Assembly: GCA_937948815.1 (NCBI GenBank)
Contig: CALFAM010000062.1
Span: 1-39,272 of the forward strand
Length of the DNA stretch: 39,272 nt
Direction of reading: 5' to 3'
DNA from: an uncultured bacterium
GTDB taxonomy: Bacteria; Acidobacteriota; Thermoanaerobaculia; Multivoradales; J023
Below, piece after piece: positions 22,709 through 32,656 of this stretch (position 1 is the first letter of the stretch; the number at the start of each line of letters is the position of its first letter). Position numbers and translations under genes: made by a program. The notes beneath the pieces are model-generated. The model was not told where the DNA came from and ran no database searches. It saw only the letters and a program-made list of their open reading frames with translations.

Positions 22709-25230
22709 GCAGTGCCCTACTGCTCGCCACCAAGGTCACGCTGCTCTTCGGCCTCGCCTGGGTGGCTCAGGCCACCTGGCCAAAATCATCGGCATCCCTA
22801 CGGCACCGGATCCTCGCCTGGGCCTTTCTGGCCAGTCTCATCCTGCCCGGTCTCTCATGGTTGCTCCCAGGGTGGACGCCCGTGACCTTGCCGGCCGCGA
22901 CGTCTGCCGCCGCGAAACCGGAGCCGAGACTCGCACCGCCGCCATCGGATCGGAACGCTCCGTCGTGGCGCCGCGGGGAGATCGACGAAACGCGGTCCGT
23001 GCCGACGACCCAGATGGCGCCCGCGACCGCGGAGACGGATTTCTCGGGACCCGTGCGCCGGGGCTTCCCGTGGACCGACTGGGCCGGCCGGATCGCTGGC
23101 GCGAATCTCTCGACGGCACTCCCCCTGACCTGGACCGTGGGATCGATCCTCCTGCTTCTCGTGCTCTCCGCCCAGATCGTCGCGCTGACCTACCGGGTGC
23201 GCCGCGCCACGCCCGTGAGCGACCGTGACTGGTTGACGCGGCTCGAAGGGGCGAGGCGACGGAGTGGCGTCGAGCGAAGTGTTGCGCTGTGCCGATCCGC
23301 TCGCGCCCACATGCCCTTGGTCTGGGGGTGGGGGCAGCCGACCATCCTCCTGCCTCGGGATTGCGACACCTGGCCGGTTGCCCGTCGCGAGGCCGTGCTC
23401 GCCCATGAGCTCTCGCACATTGCACGCCGAGACGTACCGATCCACCTGCTGAGTCATCTCGTCTGCGCGGTCTATTGGTTCAACCCACTGTGTTGGTGGC
23501 TGAAAAAGCGGTTGGCAAACGAGCGTGAGCTCGCCTGTGACCGCCGGGTCATCGACCGCGGCGCCGATCCTGCCTGCTATGCCCAACAACTCCTCGCAAC
23601 CGCGATGGCCTATCGGCGAAGCCCTGGGCTCGCCCCGGTCATGGCGGCTCGAGCTCAACTAGAAGGACGCATCATGGCCATTCTCGAGTCGCAGCCCAAC
23701 CGTTCCGCACGTCCGCGTCGCATTCCCGCTGCGGTCGCCCTGATCACGCTCGTCGTGGTCGTTCCGCTCGCGCGTTTCTCGTTCGGCGTCGCGACGCCTG
23801 CGGTGGCTGACGATGGCGCGACGGGCGAGCGCCATGTCGACTGGCGATCCGAGCAGCGATACCAACGTTCTGACACTGCTCGCTTCCGTGAGGAGCTTCG
23901 GCGCCTGGGAATCGATGCGTCGGACATGCCATCACTTCTCGCCGAGCTCGACGCCCGATCGCCACGGGCCCGCGCGGCAAGTGCTTGGGCGCTCGGCACG
24001 CTCGGGGATGCCCGTGCTGTCGAGCCCTTGATCGCACGACTCGCTGACGACGACGCGATCGTTCGGCAATGGACGGTTCGCTCCCTGGGGGCGCTCGGTG
24101 CCAGTTCGGCCGTGATGCCGCTGATCGATCGCCTGGATGACGAAGATGCCGCGGTACGCGAATGGGTGGTGCGTTCTTTGGGCAAGATCGGGGATCCGAC
24201 GGCCGCTGATCCGCTGCTCGCCTACCTCGACGATGACAATGCCGAGGTTCGTGAATGGATCATCCGCTCGCAGATCGCCTTGGCAAACGAGAACGCGGTT
24301 GCCCCGTTGGTGGTCGCCCTGGCGGACGATGAGGCCGAGGTTCGTGAATGGGCCGTCCGTGCGCTGGCGTCTTTGGGTGATGCCAGCGCAGTCGATCCGC
24401 TGATCGCTCGGTTAGATGACGAGGATACGGAAGTTCGCGAGTGGGCTGCTCGGGCGCTGGCGACCCTTGCCGATCCGCGTGCCGCGGAGGCGCTCATCGC
24501 CAGCCTTGGGGATGCAGAAGCCGAGGTTCGTGAGTGGGCGGTTCGAGCCCTGGCGTCCTTGGGCGACGCCAGCGCAGTCGATCCGCTGGTCGCACGGCTG
24601 GATGACGAGGATGCGGAAGTCCGCGAGTGGGCCGCGCGCGCCCTCGGCACGGTCGCACGGTCCGAGACCAAGCGGGAAGGTTGGGTACGATCTTGGCGAG
24701 AGAGCGGCGAGCCGGAGCCACTCATGCCTGCCCTCGACCATCCGTCGCCGGTTGCCGGTGACTCTGCGGCGATCACCGCGCTCATCCGATCGCTCGAAAG
24801 TCCTGACCGCGAAGTTCGTGAATGGTCGGCCCGTTCCCTGGGAAGCATGGGTGACGACAGCGCCGTACAGCCTTTGATCGCGCGTATCCAGGACGATGTG
24901 GAAGAAGTGCGGGAATGGTCGATTCGTAGCCTGGGCGTGTTCCGGGATCGTCGCGCGACGCTGCCATTGATCACGACACTCGAAGATCCGAACGCGGAGA
25001 TTCGTGAATGGTCGGTCCGCAGCCTCGGGGTGATGCAGGACGAGCGGATGGTCGCGCCCTTGCTCTCCCGGCTCGAGGACGACGACGCTGCCGTTCGTGA
25101 GTGGGCCGTGCGGGCGCTGGGGGCCTATGGTGATCCCCGCGCGACAGCTCCACTCGAGCGGTTGCTCGAAGACGAGGTCGAAGACGTTCGGTATTGGGCG
25201 GGGCGCGCGCTCGAGAAACTGCGCGGCTGA
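22705..25230 (+). CDS. BlaR1-type M56 metalloprotease with HEAT-repeat sensor domain
   Basis: 841 aa. Helices at about 5-22, 36-56, 142-162 and 340-358 match BlaR1/MecR1 topology. Between the last two lies the cytosolic M56 protease: zinc motif HELSH at 234-238 (AVLAHELSHIARRD), then NPLCWWLKKRLANERELACD, with a third-ligand Glu near 275. In BlaR1 the segment after the last helix is a penicillin-binding sensor outside the membrane. Here that place holds 13 HEAT/PBS-like repeats of 31 aa (410-841), each with a VREWAVRALG-type core, and one 34-aa insertion after repeat 8 (SETKREGWVRSWRESGEPEP region). No SxxK beta-lactam motif occurs. By topology the HEAT solenoid is extracytoplasmic and probably binds a protein or polymer signal. 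Confidence 0.9.
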   Translation: MSSALLLATKVTLLFGLAWVAQATWPKSSASLRHRILAWAFLASLILPGLSWLLPGWTPVTLPAATSAAAKPEPRLAPPPSDRNAPSWRRGEIDETRSVPTTQMAPATAETDFSGPVRRGFPWTDWAGRIAGANLSTALPLTWTVGSILLLLVLSAQIVALTYRVRRATPVSDRDWLTRLEGARRRSGVERSVALCRSARAHMPLVWGWGQPTILLPRDCDTWPVARREAVLAHELSHIARRDVPIHLLSHLVCAVYWFNPLCWWLKKRLANERELACDRRVIDRGADPACYAQQLLATAMAYRRSPGLAPVMAARAQLEGRIMAILESQPNRSARPRRIPAAVALITLVVVVPLARFSFGVATPAVADDGATGERHVDWRSEQRYQRSDTARFREELRRLGIDASDMPSLLAELDARSPRARAASAWALGTLGDARAVEPLIARLADDDAIVRQWTVRSLGALGASSAVMPLIDRLDDEDAAVREWVVRSLGKIGDPTAADPLLAYLDDDNAEVREWIIRSQIALANENAVAPLVVALADDEAEVREWAVRALASLGDASAVDPLIARLDDEDTEVREWAARALATLADPRAAEALIASLGDAEAEVREWAVRALASLGDASAVDPLVARLDDEDAEVREWAARALGTVARSETKREGWVRSWRESGEPEPLMPALDHPSPVAGDSAAITALIRSLESPDREVREWSARSLGSMGDDSAVQPLIARIQDDVEEVREWSIRSLGVFRDRRATLPLITTLEDPNAEIREWSVRSLGVMQDERMVAPLLSRLEDDDAAVREWAVRALGAYGDPRATAPLERLLEDEVEDVRYWAGRALEKLRG
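23932..25227 (+). repeat. Array of 13 HEAT-like repeats (93-bp units) in the BlaR1-type gene
   Basis: The period is 93 bp (31 aa). Units at 24331-24462 and 24517-24648, two units apart (186 bp), are about 86 % identical in DNA and differ at only four of about 46 residues, the changes being mostly third-position. The array was therefore expanded by duplication and then kept under protein-level selection. Confidence 0.85.
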
Positions 25231-25244
25231 AGACGGCGAGAATC

Positions 25245-25273
25245 GGTGAGCGAAGTGTTGATCTTCGCTCACC
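25245..25273. terminator. Perfect 11-bp hairpin between convergent genes
   Basis: GGTGAGCGAAG (25245-25255) and CTTCGCTCACC (25263-25273) pair perfectly around TGTTGAT. It lies 14 bp after the BlaR stop and 30 bp after the end of the opposing gene. No T-tract on either side; a bidirectional, possibly Rho-assisted terminator is likely. Confidence 0.6.
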
Positions 25274-25303
25274 AGGCGGTGTGCGCCGCGAAGGCGAATG
25301 GGC

Positions 25304-25735
25304 CTACTTGGTGAAGGTCGTCCAGGTCACGACGACGACCGAGTCGTTGTAGTCGCAGTCGACCTTCGTGTCATCTTCGAATTGAAACATCACGACCCCT
25401 CCGAACTTCGAGCTCGTGCTCTTCGTGACCACGTAGGTGTTCTCGTTGGCGCCACCGTAGGTGAGATGAATGGGGGTGCCGTTCGCGTTGAAAGTGTGAT
25501 CTTCCGAACCGGCGCCGCGAGCGATCTCGATGTTCGGATCCGTTCCCGTACCGTTTAGATAGAGCAGACTCTTCGAGTCCCTGATCTCGATCGAGTGCTT
25601 GGTAGCGGTCTGAAACAGACAGGTCATGGTGATCAGCGCGCCAACCGGAATCGCGTCGTCAATCAGGATCGGGCCGGTGACTTTCGTACCGTGAGGTTCT
25701 GCGCAAGGGCCGGTGCTGTGGGTCTGCTGAGACAT
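25304..25735 (-). CDS. LecB-like small protein with calcium-type DYND motif, tentative
   Basis: 143 aa from ATG 25735, with AGGAGAG six bases upstream. No signal peptide. The whole protein is beta-rich. Near the C-terminus FEDDTKVDCDYNDSVVVVTW (119-138) closely resembles the calcium/sugar loop of the fucose-binding lectin LecB (E-D-x-D-x-D-Y-N-D-x-V-V-V-x-x-W), although LecB has two residues fewer between Glu and the first Asp and ends in a metal-binding Gly absent here (the end is TTFTK). The family is therefore tentative. A sigma-54 promoter at 25875-25890 points at this gene with a leader of about 130 nt, and the sigma-54 activator gene lies next upstream, so conditional, activator-driven expression is expected. 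Confidence 0.6.
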   Translation of the reverse strand: MSQQTHSTGPCAEPHGTKVTGPILIDDAIPVGALITMTCLFQTATKHSIEIRDSKSLLYLNGTGTDPNIEIARGAGSEDHTFNANGTPIHLTYGGANENTYVVTKSTSSKFGGVVMFQFEDDTKVDCDYNDSVVVVTWTTFTK

Positions 25736-26088
25736 GGTATCTCTCCTGAGTTCTCGATTCGTGAAACTTCCAAGTGCGGGGCTCGAGCCGCTCCATGTCG
25801 CCAAGCATGCCTGCTTGCTGACACAAGGTACTCGACCTTCGACTTGGGTCTTTGCTTGTACGGAAAACCCTTAGAGCAACTGCCGTGCCAGGCACCCTGG
25901 ACCCCGTTAGATCGGCAAGCTTTGTCGGCTCAATGTACTCGAAAAGCCTTGCGTCATGGGTGTGGCGGATGGCCTCGCCAAAACTCTCCGGAGACGGTTC
26001 GTAAGGTTTTCCGTAGAGAGGTCGGCGGCGGGCTGACGCCATTCGACATCTTTGGACATGTCTCGACGTCTTTCAGCAGGACCACCAC
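25736..26088. other. 353-bp gene-free region carrying a promoter and long leader
   Basis: No open frame here looks coding. It holds the Shine-Dalgarno and about 130-nt leader of the LecB-like gene, a small CAAGCA-TGCC-TGCTTG hairpin (25802-25817), the sigma-54 promoter (25875-25890), and beyond it a TGAC-N7-GACA element (26034-26048) and the palindrome GACATGTC (26055-26062), weak candidates for activator sites. It separates the activator gene stop (26089) from its likely target. Confidence 0.6.
25875..25890 (-). promoter_or_regulatory. Sigma-54 -24/-12 promoter for the LecB-like gene
   Basis: On the minus strand TGGCACG (25890-25884), GCAG, TTGCT (25879-25875): an exact consensus match with correct spacing. 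Transcription would start near 25864 and run into the gene at 25735. Confidence 0.85.
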
Positions 26089-27795
<1,707 letters not shown>

Positions 27796-27816
27796 GGCAC
27801 ACAAGTCTAGCTGGGC

Positions 27817-27845
27817 GCAGCGAGCCGGAGCCACCGGCTCGCTGC
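27817..27845. promoter_or_regulatory. Perfect 12-bp inverted repeat upstream of a sigma-54 promoter
   Basis: GCAGCGAGCCGG (27817-27828) and CCGGCTCGCTGC (27834-27845) are exact complements around AGCCA. The dyad lies 12 bp before the -24 element at 27857 and 22 bp from the activator start codon (27795, -). It is a candidate binding site for the activator, governing both its own gene and the divergent one. Confidence 0.6.
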
Positions 27846-27856
27846 CGGAATCAACC

Positions 27857-27872
27857 TGGCCTGCCTCTTGCT
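27857..27872 (+). promoter_or_regulatory. Sigma-54 -24/-12 promoter for the 176-aa protein gene
   Basis: TGGCCTG (27857-27863), CCTC, TTGCT (27868-27872). The invariant GG and GC are correctly spaced; two bases of the -24 region differ from TGGCACG. The start of transcription is expected near 27883, 61 nt before ATG 27944. Confidence 0.75.
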
Positions 27873-27943
27873 ATGAGCACTTGCTCGGGACCTGAAACCA
27901 CTCACTTCAGTGCGCAGGATTCGCGGGCGCAAAGGAACACATC

Positions 27944-28474
27944 ATGTCGAGCTACGTTTGGGCTGTTGGCTTTGATTGGAACGAGACGAGACACGCCGCC
28001 GATGGCAAGCGGCTTCTCGCGACCATGTGCCTGTCTCTCGGGAACGAGATTGTTCACCCCGTTCGGTCGAGACAGCTCTACCCGGTTGATTGCAAGAAGG
28101 GAGATGCGCTCGATTTGAGCTTGTTCGACCGGACAGATTGGCGAGGCGCCCCCCCGGGCGCGGATGAGTTCGCCTTTTCCTTCTGCGAGATCGTCTTCGA
28201 GCGATCGAAGAATGCGCCGCCCAGCCAGCGCGCGGAGTCTCCGGTCGGGGTCAAGTCCGATCTCGCGACGGATCTCACGTCCGATCTGTCGATCGCGGAG
28301 ACCACGCCGTGCTTTCGCCGGGCAGTACCGCACCATGCGTGGGATGGCGGTGAGTACCCGCTTCTGCACAACGGGCTCTTCGAGCTCACCATCTCTTTCG
28401 ACGTCACGCTTCGTGGGCGCAAGAAGGCATTTCGCAAGGACCCCGAGATGGAAGTGAGCGGTGTCAGTGGCTAG
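27944..28474 (+). CDS. Protein of unknown function under a sigma-54 promoter
   Basis: 176 aa from ATG 27944, with AAGGA seven bases upstream. I do not recognise it. It starts MSSYVWAVGFDWNETRHAAD, has no signal peptide or membrane helix, contains four Cys, and ends in a beta-strand pair FELTISFDVTLRGRKKAFRK followed by DPEMEV, as in many small beta-sandwich proteins. It is divergent from the sigma-54 activator and preceded by a sigma-54 promoter and a 12-bp dyad, so it is probably a direct target. It converges with the kinase gene (14-bp gap). Confidence 0.75.
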   Translation: MSSYVWAVGFDWNETRHAADGKRLLATMCLSLGNEIVHPVRSRQLYPVDCKKGDALDLSLFDRTDWRGAPPGADEFAFSFCEIVFERSKNAPPSQRAESPVGVKSDLATDLTSDLSIAETTPCFRRAVPHHAWDGGEYPLLHNGLFELTISFDVTLRGRKKAFRKDPEMEVSGVSG

Positions 28475-28488
28475 CTGACCCTCCTTGG

Positions 28489-30834
28489 CTAACCCGCCAT
28501 CGTCGGCTCGACCTCGAATGCCGCGACGATGCGGTGGTAGCCAGGGTCCTCTCGCAACTTGAGTAGCTCGGGATCGCTCTTGACGTCCTGCAGGGAATGA
28601 CCTGCGCGAAGCGCCAGCTCGAGGGCTTCGAGCGCTTGCTCGCGCAGGCCACAAAGCTCGTACGCGAGGGTCAGACGGAAGCGTACAGAGGTGCTGGGTC
28701 TGGGCAAGCTGCCGACGATCGCGGCTTCTGCAAGGGCTGCCTGCTTGGCGCCGAGCTTGGCGTAGTAGACCGCCAGCCGACTTCTTGCGGTCACGTCTTC
28801 CGGATTGGCATCAAGTCGCTCGCGCAGGAGTTGGGTGGCGCGGAGAAACGCGCGCTGGGAATCGACCTCGCGACCCCGGCTCCAGCGATAGGCGTCGCCG
28901 AGGTTGGCCCAGTGCAGGTAGTGATTTGCGCCGCCCGGCATCTCCACCGCCCTTTCGGACGCTGCAACCGCCTGCTCGTAGTGCCCTCGTGAAAAATAGA
29001 GGATGCTCAGGTTGTTGTAGAGCGTTCCCATGGGGCGAATCGCGAGGGCGCTTTGCAATGCTGCTTCGGCTTCTTCAATCTCTCCCTGTTGATAGAGAGC
29101 GGCCGAGAGATTGCGGTACGCGACGATGTTGTCGGGCGCCTGGTCGAGGCATCGTAGGAAGGCGGCCTCGGCATCCGCGTAGCGGGCGAGTCGATAGTGG
29201 ACAACGCCGAGCAAGAGGTGCAGCTCCCAGTCGTTTGGGGTAGCGACCAGGGCACGTCGGTACAAGGATTCGGCGCGTTCGAGCTCACCCGCCACGGCGG
29301 CCATGTGAGCCAATCCATAGAGCGCGCCAGGATCCTCTGGGGTGAGGCGTTGAACGTGTCGGAACTCGGTCTCGGCGTCTGCGGGACGCCCGATCTCGGC
29401 ATAGATCAAGCCGCGCGCGATGCGGGCTGGCTTGGAGAATGAGTCGATCTCGACCGCTCGCTCGGCCGCCGGCAGCGCCCGCTCCAACCACAGGCGATCC
29501 TTGCTGCCGCCTGTGTACTTGCGCCAGTAGGCGCGGGCGAGGCCCGCATAGGCAGGCGCGGATGGGCCATCTCGCTCGATCATGCGCTGGAATGCCTCGA
29601 TGCCCCGGTCGACGCTGCCATCGCGGTACTCGTGCTTGATCAATTCCATTCCGTGGTCGAAGAGCTGATGGCTCGTGAACGCCTCGAAGTTTGTCCCATG
29701 GGTCAGGTTGGTTGCGAGAGTGGGGGCTCGCCGGCCATTTGCGGCCCAGCCGATCAGTATGGCCACCAGGATGATGCCCAGGAGCGCGGGCCGCCACGAA
29801 GCGTTTTCCCGGAAGCGCGATGCCGGGACCGCCCTTTCCGACTCACTCGAAGATTCTGCGTGCGGTACCGGCCGTAGCAGCTCGCTGTCCAGACCCGGCG
29901 CTGCGGTCGTGGCACCCTCCGCCAAGGTGGCATCTGAGGACGCTCGAGGGCGATCGTCTCCGAGCGTCCTCCCCGCCGATCGGCGATCAGCACCCGTGCT
30001 GATTCCTTGCAGCGCAGCGATCACCGCGGAAGCCTGCTGAGGTCGATGCGCGGGGACCTTTTCGAGAAGGTGACCTGTCAGCTCAGCCAACGCGGGCGGG
30101 ACCATCGGAACATGTTCGCTGACGGGGACTTCGCGGTGACAGCAAATGCGGTTGAGCGTTTCGATACGGCTGGCGGCGCGAAAGGGCGAGACACCCGTGA
30201 GCAACTCGTAGAGCAGCGAACCGAGGGAGAAGAGGTCGGAACGATGGTCGACCGGATCACCCATCGCCTGTTCCGGTGACATCGCAGAGATCGTGCCGAC
30301 GATCCGGCCCGGCTCGGCGAGCGTCGTGGCCACGGGTACGCCCCGGGGGACCGATAGCTGGCGCGCGATGCCGAAGTCGAGCACTTTGACTTCGCCAGCC
30401 AGCGTCAGCATGACGTTCTCGACCTTCAGGTCCCGGTGGACCAGGCCTGCCGCGTGTGCCTCTGCAAGACCAGCGGCAACACCCAGAGCGATCTCGACGA
30501 CTTGCTCAGCAGGCAAAGGGCCGCCCTGGTCGGCAAGAACTTGGCGCAGCGAACGCCCTACGACGAGCTCCATGACCAGCCAGTCGCCCGTCTCGCCTTC
30601 GAGCAGGTCGTGCACCTGGACGATGTTGGCATGATTGAGCTGGGCAGCTGCACGTGCCTCCCGCCGAATCATGCGCTGCGCACGCTTGGGGTCCTCACCG
30701 TCGGGCGCCAGCCGCTTGAGCGCGACCGAGCGATCGAGCCGTTCATCACGCGCTCGGTAGACCTCGCCCATGCCGCCGGCACCGAGCTGCTCTAGGATCC
30801 GGTAGGGGCCAATCTTTCGAGGGGGAGTGTTCAA
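28489..30834 (-). CDS. Membrane Ser/Thr protein kinase with C-terminal TPR domain
   Basis: 781 aa from a TTG start at 30834, selected because GGAGG (30844-30840) is five bases upstream and MNTPPRKIGPYRILEQLGAG is the usual start of this kinase type; the open frame continues uselessly to 31227. The kinase domain has Gly loop GAGGMGEV (18-25), ATP Lys40, catalytic HRDLKVEN (133-140) and DFG (153-155), all intact. After a linker there is one transmembrane helix (about 365-383; PALLGIILVAILIGWAANG), then about nine TPRs to the end (for example ERAESLYRRALVATPNDWEL and YADAEAAFLRCLDQAPDNIV). The kinase is cytosolic and the TPRs extracytoplasmic. Its partner may be the FHA-like activator nearby, since FHA domains read phospho-Thr. 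Confidence 0.92.
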   Translation of the reverse strand: MNTPPRKIGPYRILEQLGAGGMGEVYRARDERLDRSVALKRLAPDGEDPKRAQRMIRREARAAAQLNHANIVQVHDLLEGETGDWLVMELVVGRSLRQVLADQGGPLPAEQVVEIALGVAAGLAEAHAAGLVHRDLKVENVMLTLAGEVKVLDFGIARQLSVPRGVPVATTLAEPGRIVGTISAMSPEQAMGDPVDHRSDLFSLGSLLYELLTGVSPFRAASRIETLNRICCHREVPVSEHVPMVPPALAELTGHLLEKVPAHRPQQASAVIAALQGISTGADRRSAGRTLGDDRPRASSDATLAEGATTAAPGLDSELLRPVPHAESSSESERAVPASRFRENASWRPALLGIILVAILIGWAANGRRAPTLATNLTHGTNFEAFTSHQLFDHGMELIKHEYRDGSVDRGIEAFQRMIERDGPSAPAYAGLARAYWRKYTGGSKDRLWLERALPAAERAVEIDSFSKPARIARGLIYAEIGRPADAETEFRHVQRLTPEDPGALYGLAHMAAVAGELERAESLYRRALVATPNDWELHLLLGVVHYRLARYADAEAAFLRCLDQAPDNIVAYRNLSAALYQQGEIEEAEAALQSALAIRPMGTLYNNLSILYFSRGHYEQAVAASERAVEMPGGANHYLHWANLGDAYRWSRGREVDSQRAFLRATQLLRERLDANPEDVTARSRLAVYYAKLGAKQAALAEAAIVGSLPRPSTSVRFRLTLAYELCGLREQALEALELALRAGHSLQDVKSDPELLKLREDPGYHRIVAAFEVEPTMAG

Positions 30835-31067
30835 CAAAGCCTCCGGCACGATCCGCCTGGCTGCGAACAAACCGCGATGTGTGGCGTCTTTGTGCTTGCG
30901 CGCCAGTTTATGGCAAACCGGTCGTTGCCGACGGTTCTTGGCCGTCACACGATCCGACCGCCGGATCGCTTCGACGCGCGGTCGCTGGGAGTCCCCTGAT
31001 GCGAATCGGGCGGCGCGTACCGCGACAAAGTCCGAGCTTGGATGGAAGACCGCTCGGATGAGCGAGG

Positions 31068-32585
31068 CTACGGCGAGGACGACGACCAGGCCGAGGTATC
31101 GCCGCTCTTGAAGCCATCGGTGAAGACCAGGCCCTCGTTGGTCAGCACGATCATTCGGTTGGCGATTTCGTCGATCAAGGCGAGATCGAGATCGCCGTCG
31201 TTGTCGAGATCCAGGGCAACGGAGCACGAGGCCGCTTGCGGTGCGAGCAACTCGCGATCGAAGGTAAAGCTACCCAGGCCATCGTTGCGGAACAGGAACC
31301 AGTCACCGCTGAAGCTGGCGGTGATCCAATCGAGATCACCGTCTCCATCGAGGTCGGCGAGGTCGGTGGCCAGCCCGAATGGGTCGATCGGGTAGGTGTC
31401 GTGACCGCTGAGGGATCCGTCTCCCGCGTTTTCCACGATCACGCCGACGCTGTTGCTCGACGCCACCGAGACGTCCGCATCGCCGTCTCCATCGACGTCG
31501 CCGAGCACCAGCATCCAGGTCGAAGCGCCGATGTCGCGGCTGCCCACGAGGTTGAATGTGCCGTCGCCTTGGCCGGCGTAGACCCAGATCGTGTTTACGT
31601 TGCGCCCACCTGCCACCAGATCGAGAATGCCGTCGTTGTTCATGTCGCCGGCGGCCAGACCCCACTCGCCATCGGTGCCCGTGCCAAAGGAGGTCCGGTT
31701 GCCGAACGTGCCCGTGCCGTCGTTGCGCAGAATGCTGATCTGGCCGGTGCCGGGCTCGGCGGACGCAATGTCGATATCGCCGTCTCCGTCGACGTCGAGC
31801 ACGGCCAGGCCGCGGGGCGCGCTGGTCACGGCCGCAAGCTGCGGTGAATCGAATGTGCCGTCGCCATTCCCCAGCAGCACGCTGACCGAGGCCTCGGTGG
31901 TGTTGGCTGCAGCGAGGTCGATCAGGCCGTCACGATCGAAGTCACTTGGCTCGTTTGGGCTGGGGGTGCCGCCGGTCGACGACGGGGGTCCGAAGGCGTC
32001 AAAGGTGCCATCGGTCGCATTGAGGAAGACGCGCACGTCGTTCGTATCCTCGTTGACTGTGGTCAGATCGAGGAAACCGTCGCCATTGAGATCGGAGCCG
32101 ATTGCACCGTACGGACGGCTCGGCTCACCGGTTGTCAGGTCGTCCGTCTCGACGTAGCGGAGCGTTGGCGTCGAGACGGTGCGAACCCAGAATTGCCAGC
32201 TGTAGCCAGCGGCGCGCATGGGCGTGCCGTCGACCGCCATGAGATCGTGACTGAGCACGACCATCACGGACTCGCCAGCGGAAAGCAGCCGGTCGGGAGT
32301 CAGGATCAGCGTCCTGCCGTCTGCTGAGAGGGAGCGACTGCCGGTCACGACTCCAGACCAACGCGCAAATGCCCAGAAGCTCTGGGCCGTGACCGTCGCG
32401 GGCGCCACCGCGCGATCGAATGTGATGGTGATCGCGGTGTTCGACGGTGCGGCCAGCGCATGGTGCGCTGGGCTGACCCCGAGCGCGGTCAGATTGCCGC
32501 CGGTCGAGGCGCCATAGGCGGTCGAAGCAGGGAGCAAGAGCGCGACGAGCGTCGAAAAGGCGAGCGTTGGAAATGCGCGAAACAT
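31068..32585 (-). CDS. Exported FG-GAP/VCBS propeller protein with FKSGDTS tail
   Basis: 505 aa from ATG 32585, with GGAGG five bases upstream. A signal peptide (MFRAFPTLAFSTLVALLLPA) is followed by an Ig-like Big_5-type domain (about 30-135; VSPAHHALAAPSNTAITITF, PDRLLSAGESVMVVLSHDL). Then come seven or so FG-GAP/VCBS blades with calcium-type DxDxDGxxD loops (SDLNGDGFLDL, SDFDRDGLIDLA, LDVDGDGDIDIA, GDMNNDGILDLV, GDVDGDGDADV, ADLDGDGDLDWI, LDNDGDLDLAL). It ends VFTDGFKSGDTSAWSSSSP, the recurrent tail. It lies downstream of two glycosyltransferase genes in the same direction (71-bp gap). Confidence 0.9.
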   Translation of the reverse strand: MFRAFPTLAFSTLVALLLPASTAYGASTGGNLTALGVSPAHHALAAPSNTAITITFDRAVAPATVTAQSFWAFARWSGVVTGSRSLSADGRTLILTPDRLLSAGESVMVVLSHDLMAVDGTPMRAAGYSWQFWVRTVSTPTLRYVETDDLTTGEPSRPYGAIGSDLNGDGFLDLTTVNEDTNDVRVFLNATDGTFDAFGPPSSTGGTPSPNEPSDFDRDGLIDLAAANTTEASVSVLLGNGDGTFDSPQLAAVTSAPRGLAVLDVDGDGDIDIASAEPGTGQISILRNDGTGTFGNRTSFGTGTDGEWGLAAGDMNNDGILDLVAGGRNVNTIWVYAGQGDGTFNLVGSRDIGASTWMLVLGDVDGDGDADVSVASSNSVGVIVENAGDGSLSGHDTYPIDPFGLATDLADLDGDGDLDWITASFSGDWFLFRNDGLGSFTFDRELLAPQAASCSVALDLDNDGDLDLALIDEIANRMIVLTNEGLVFTDGFKSGDTSAWSSSSP

Positions 32586-32656
32586 GAGACCTCCGTGAAT
32601 GGCTCCCTGCGGGGGGCGAGGTGTCTATTATGCGCATTTTACGATGAATGAGCTCC

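Noticed and set aside
30835..31227. N-terminal extension of the kinase frame, including a hydrophobic stretch
   Set aside because: It would overlap the FG-GAP gene, whereas TTG 30834 has GGAGG at ideal distance and gives the normal kinase start.
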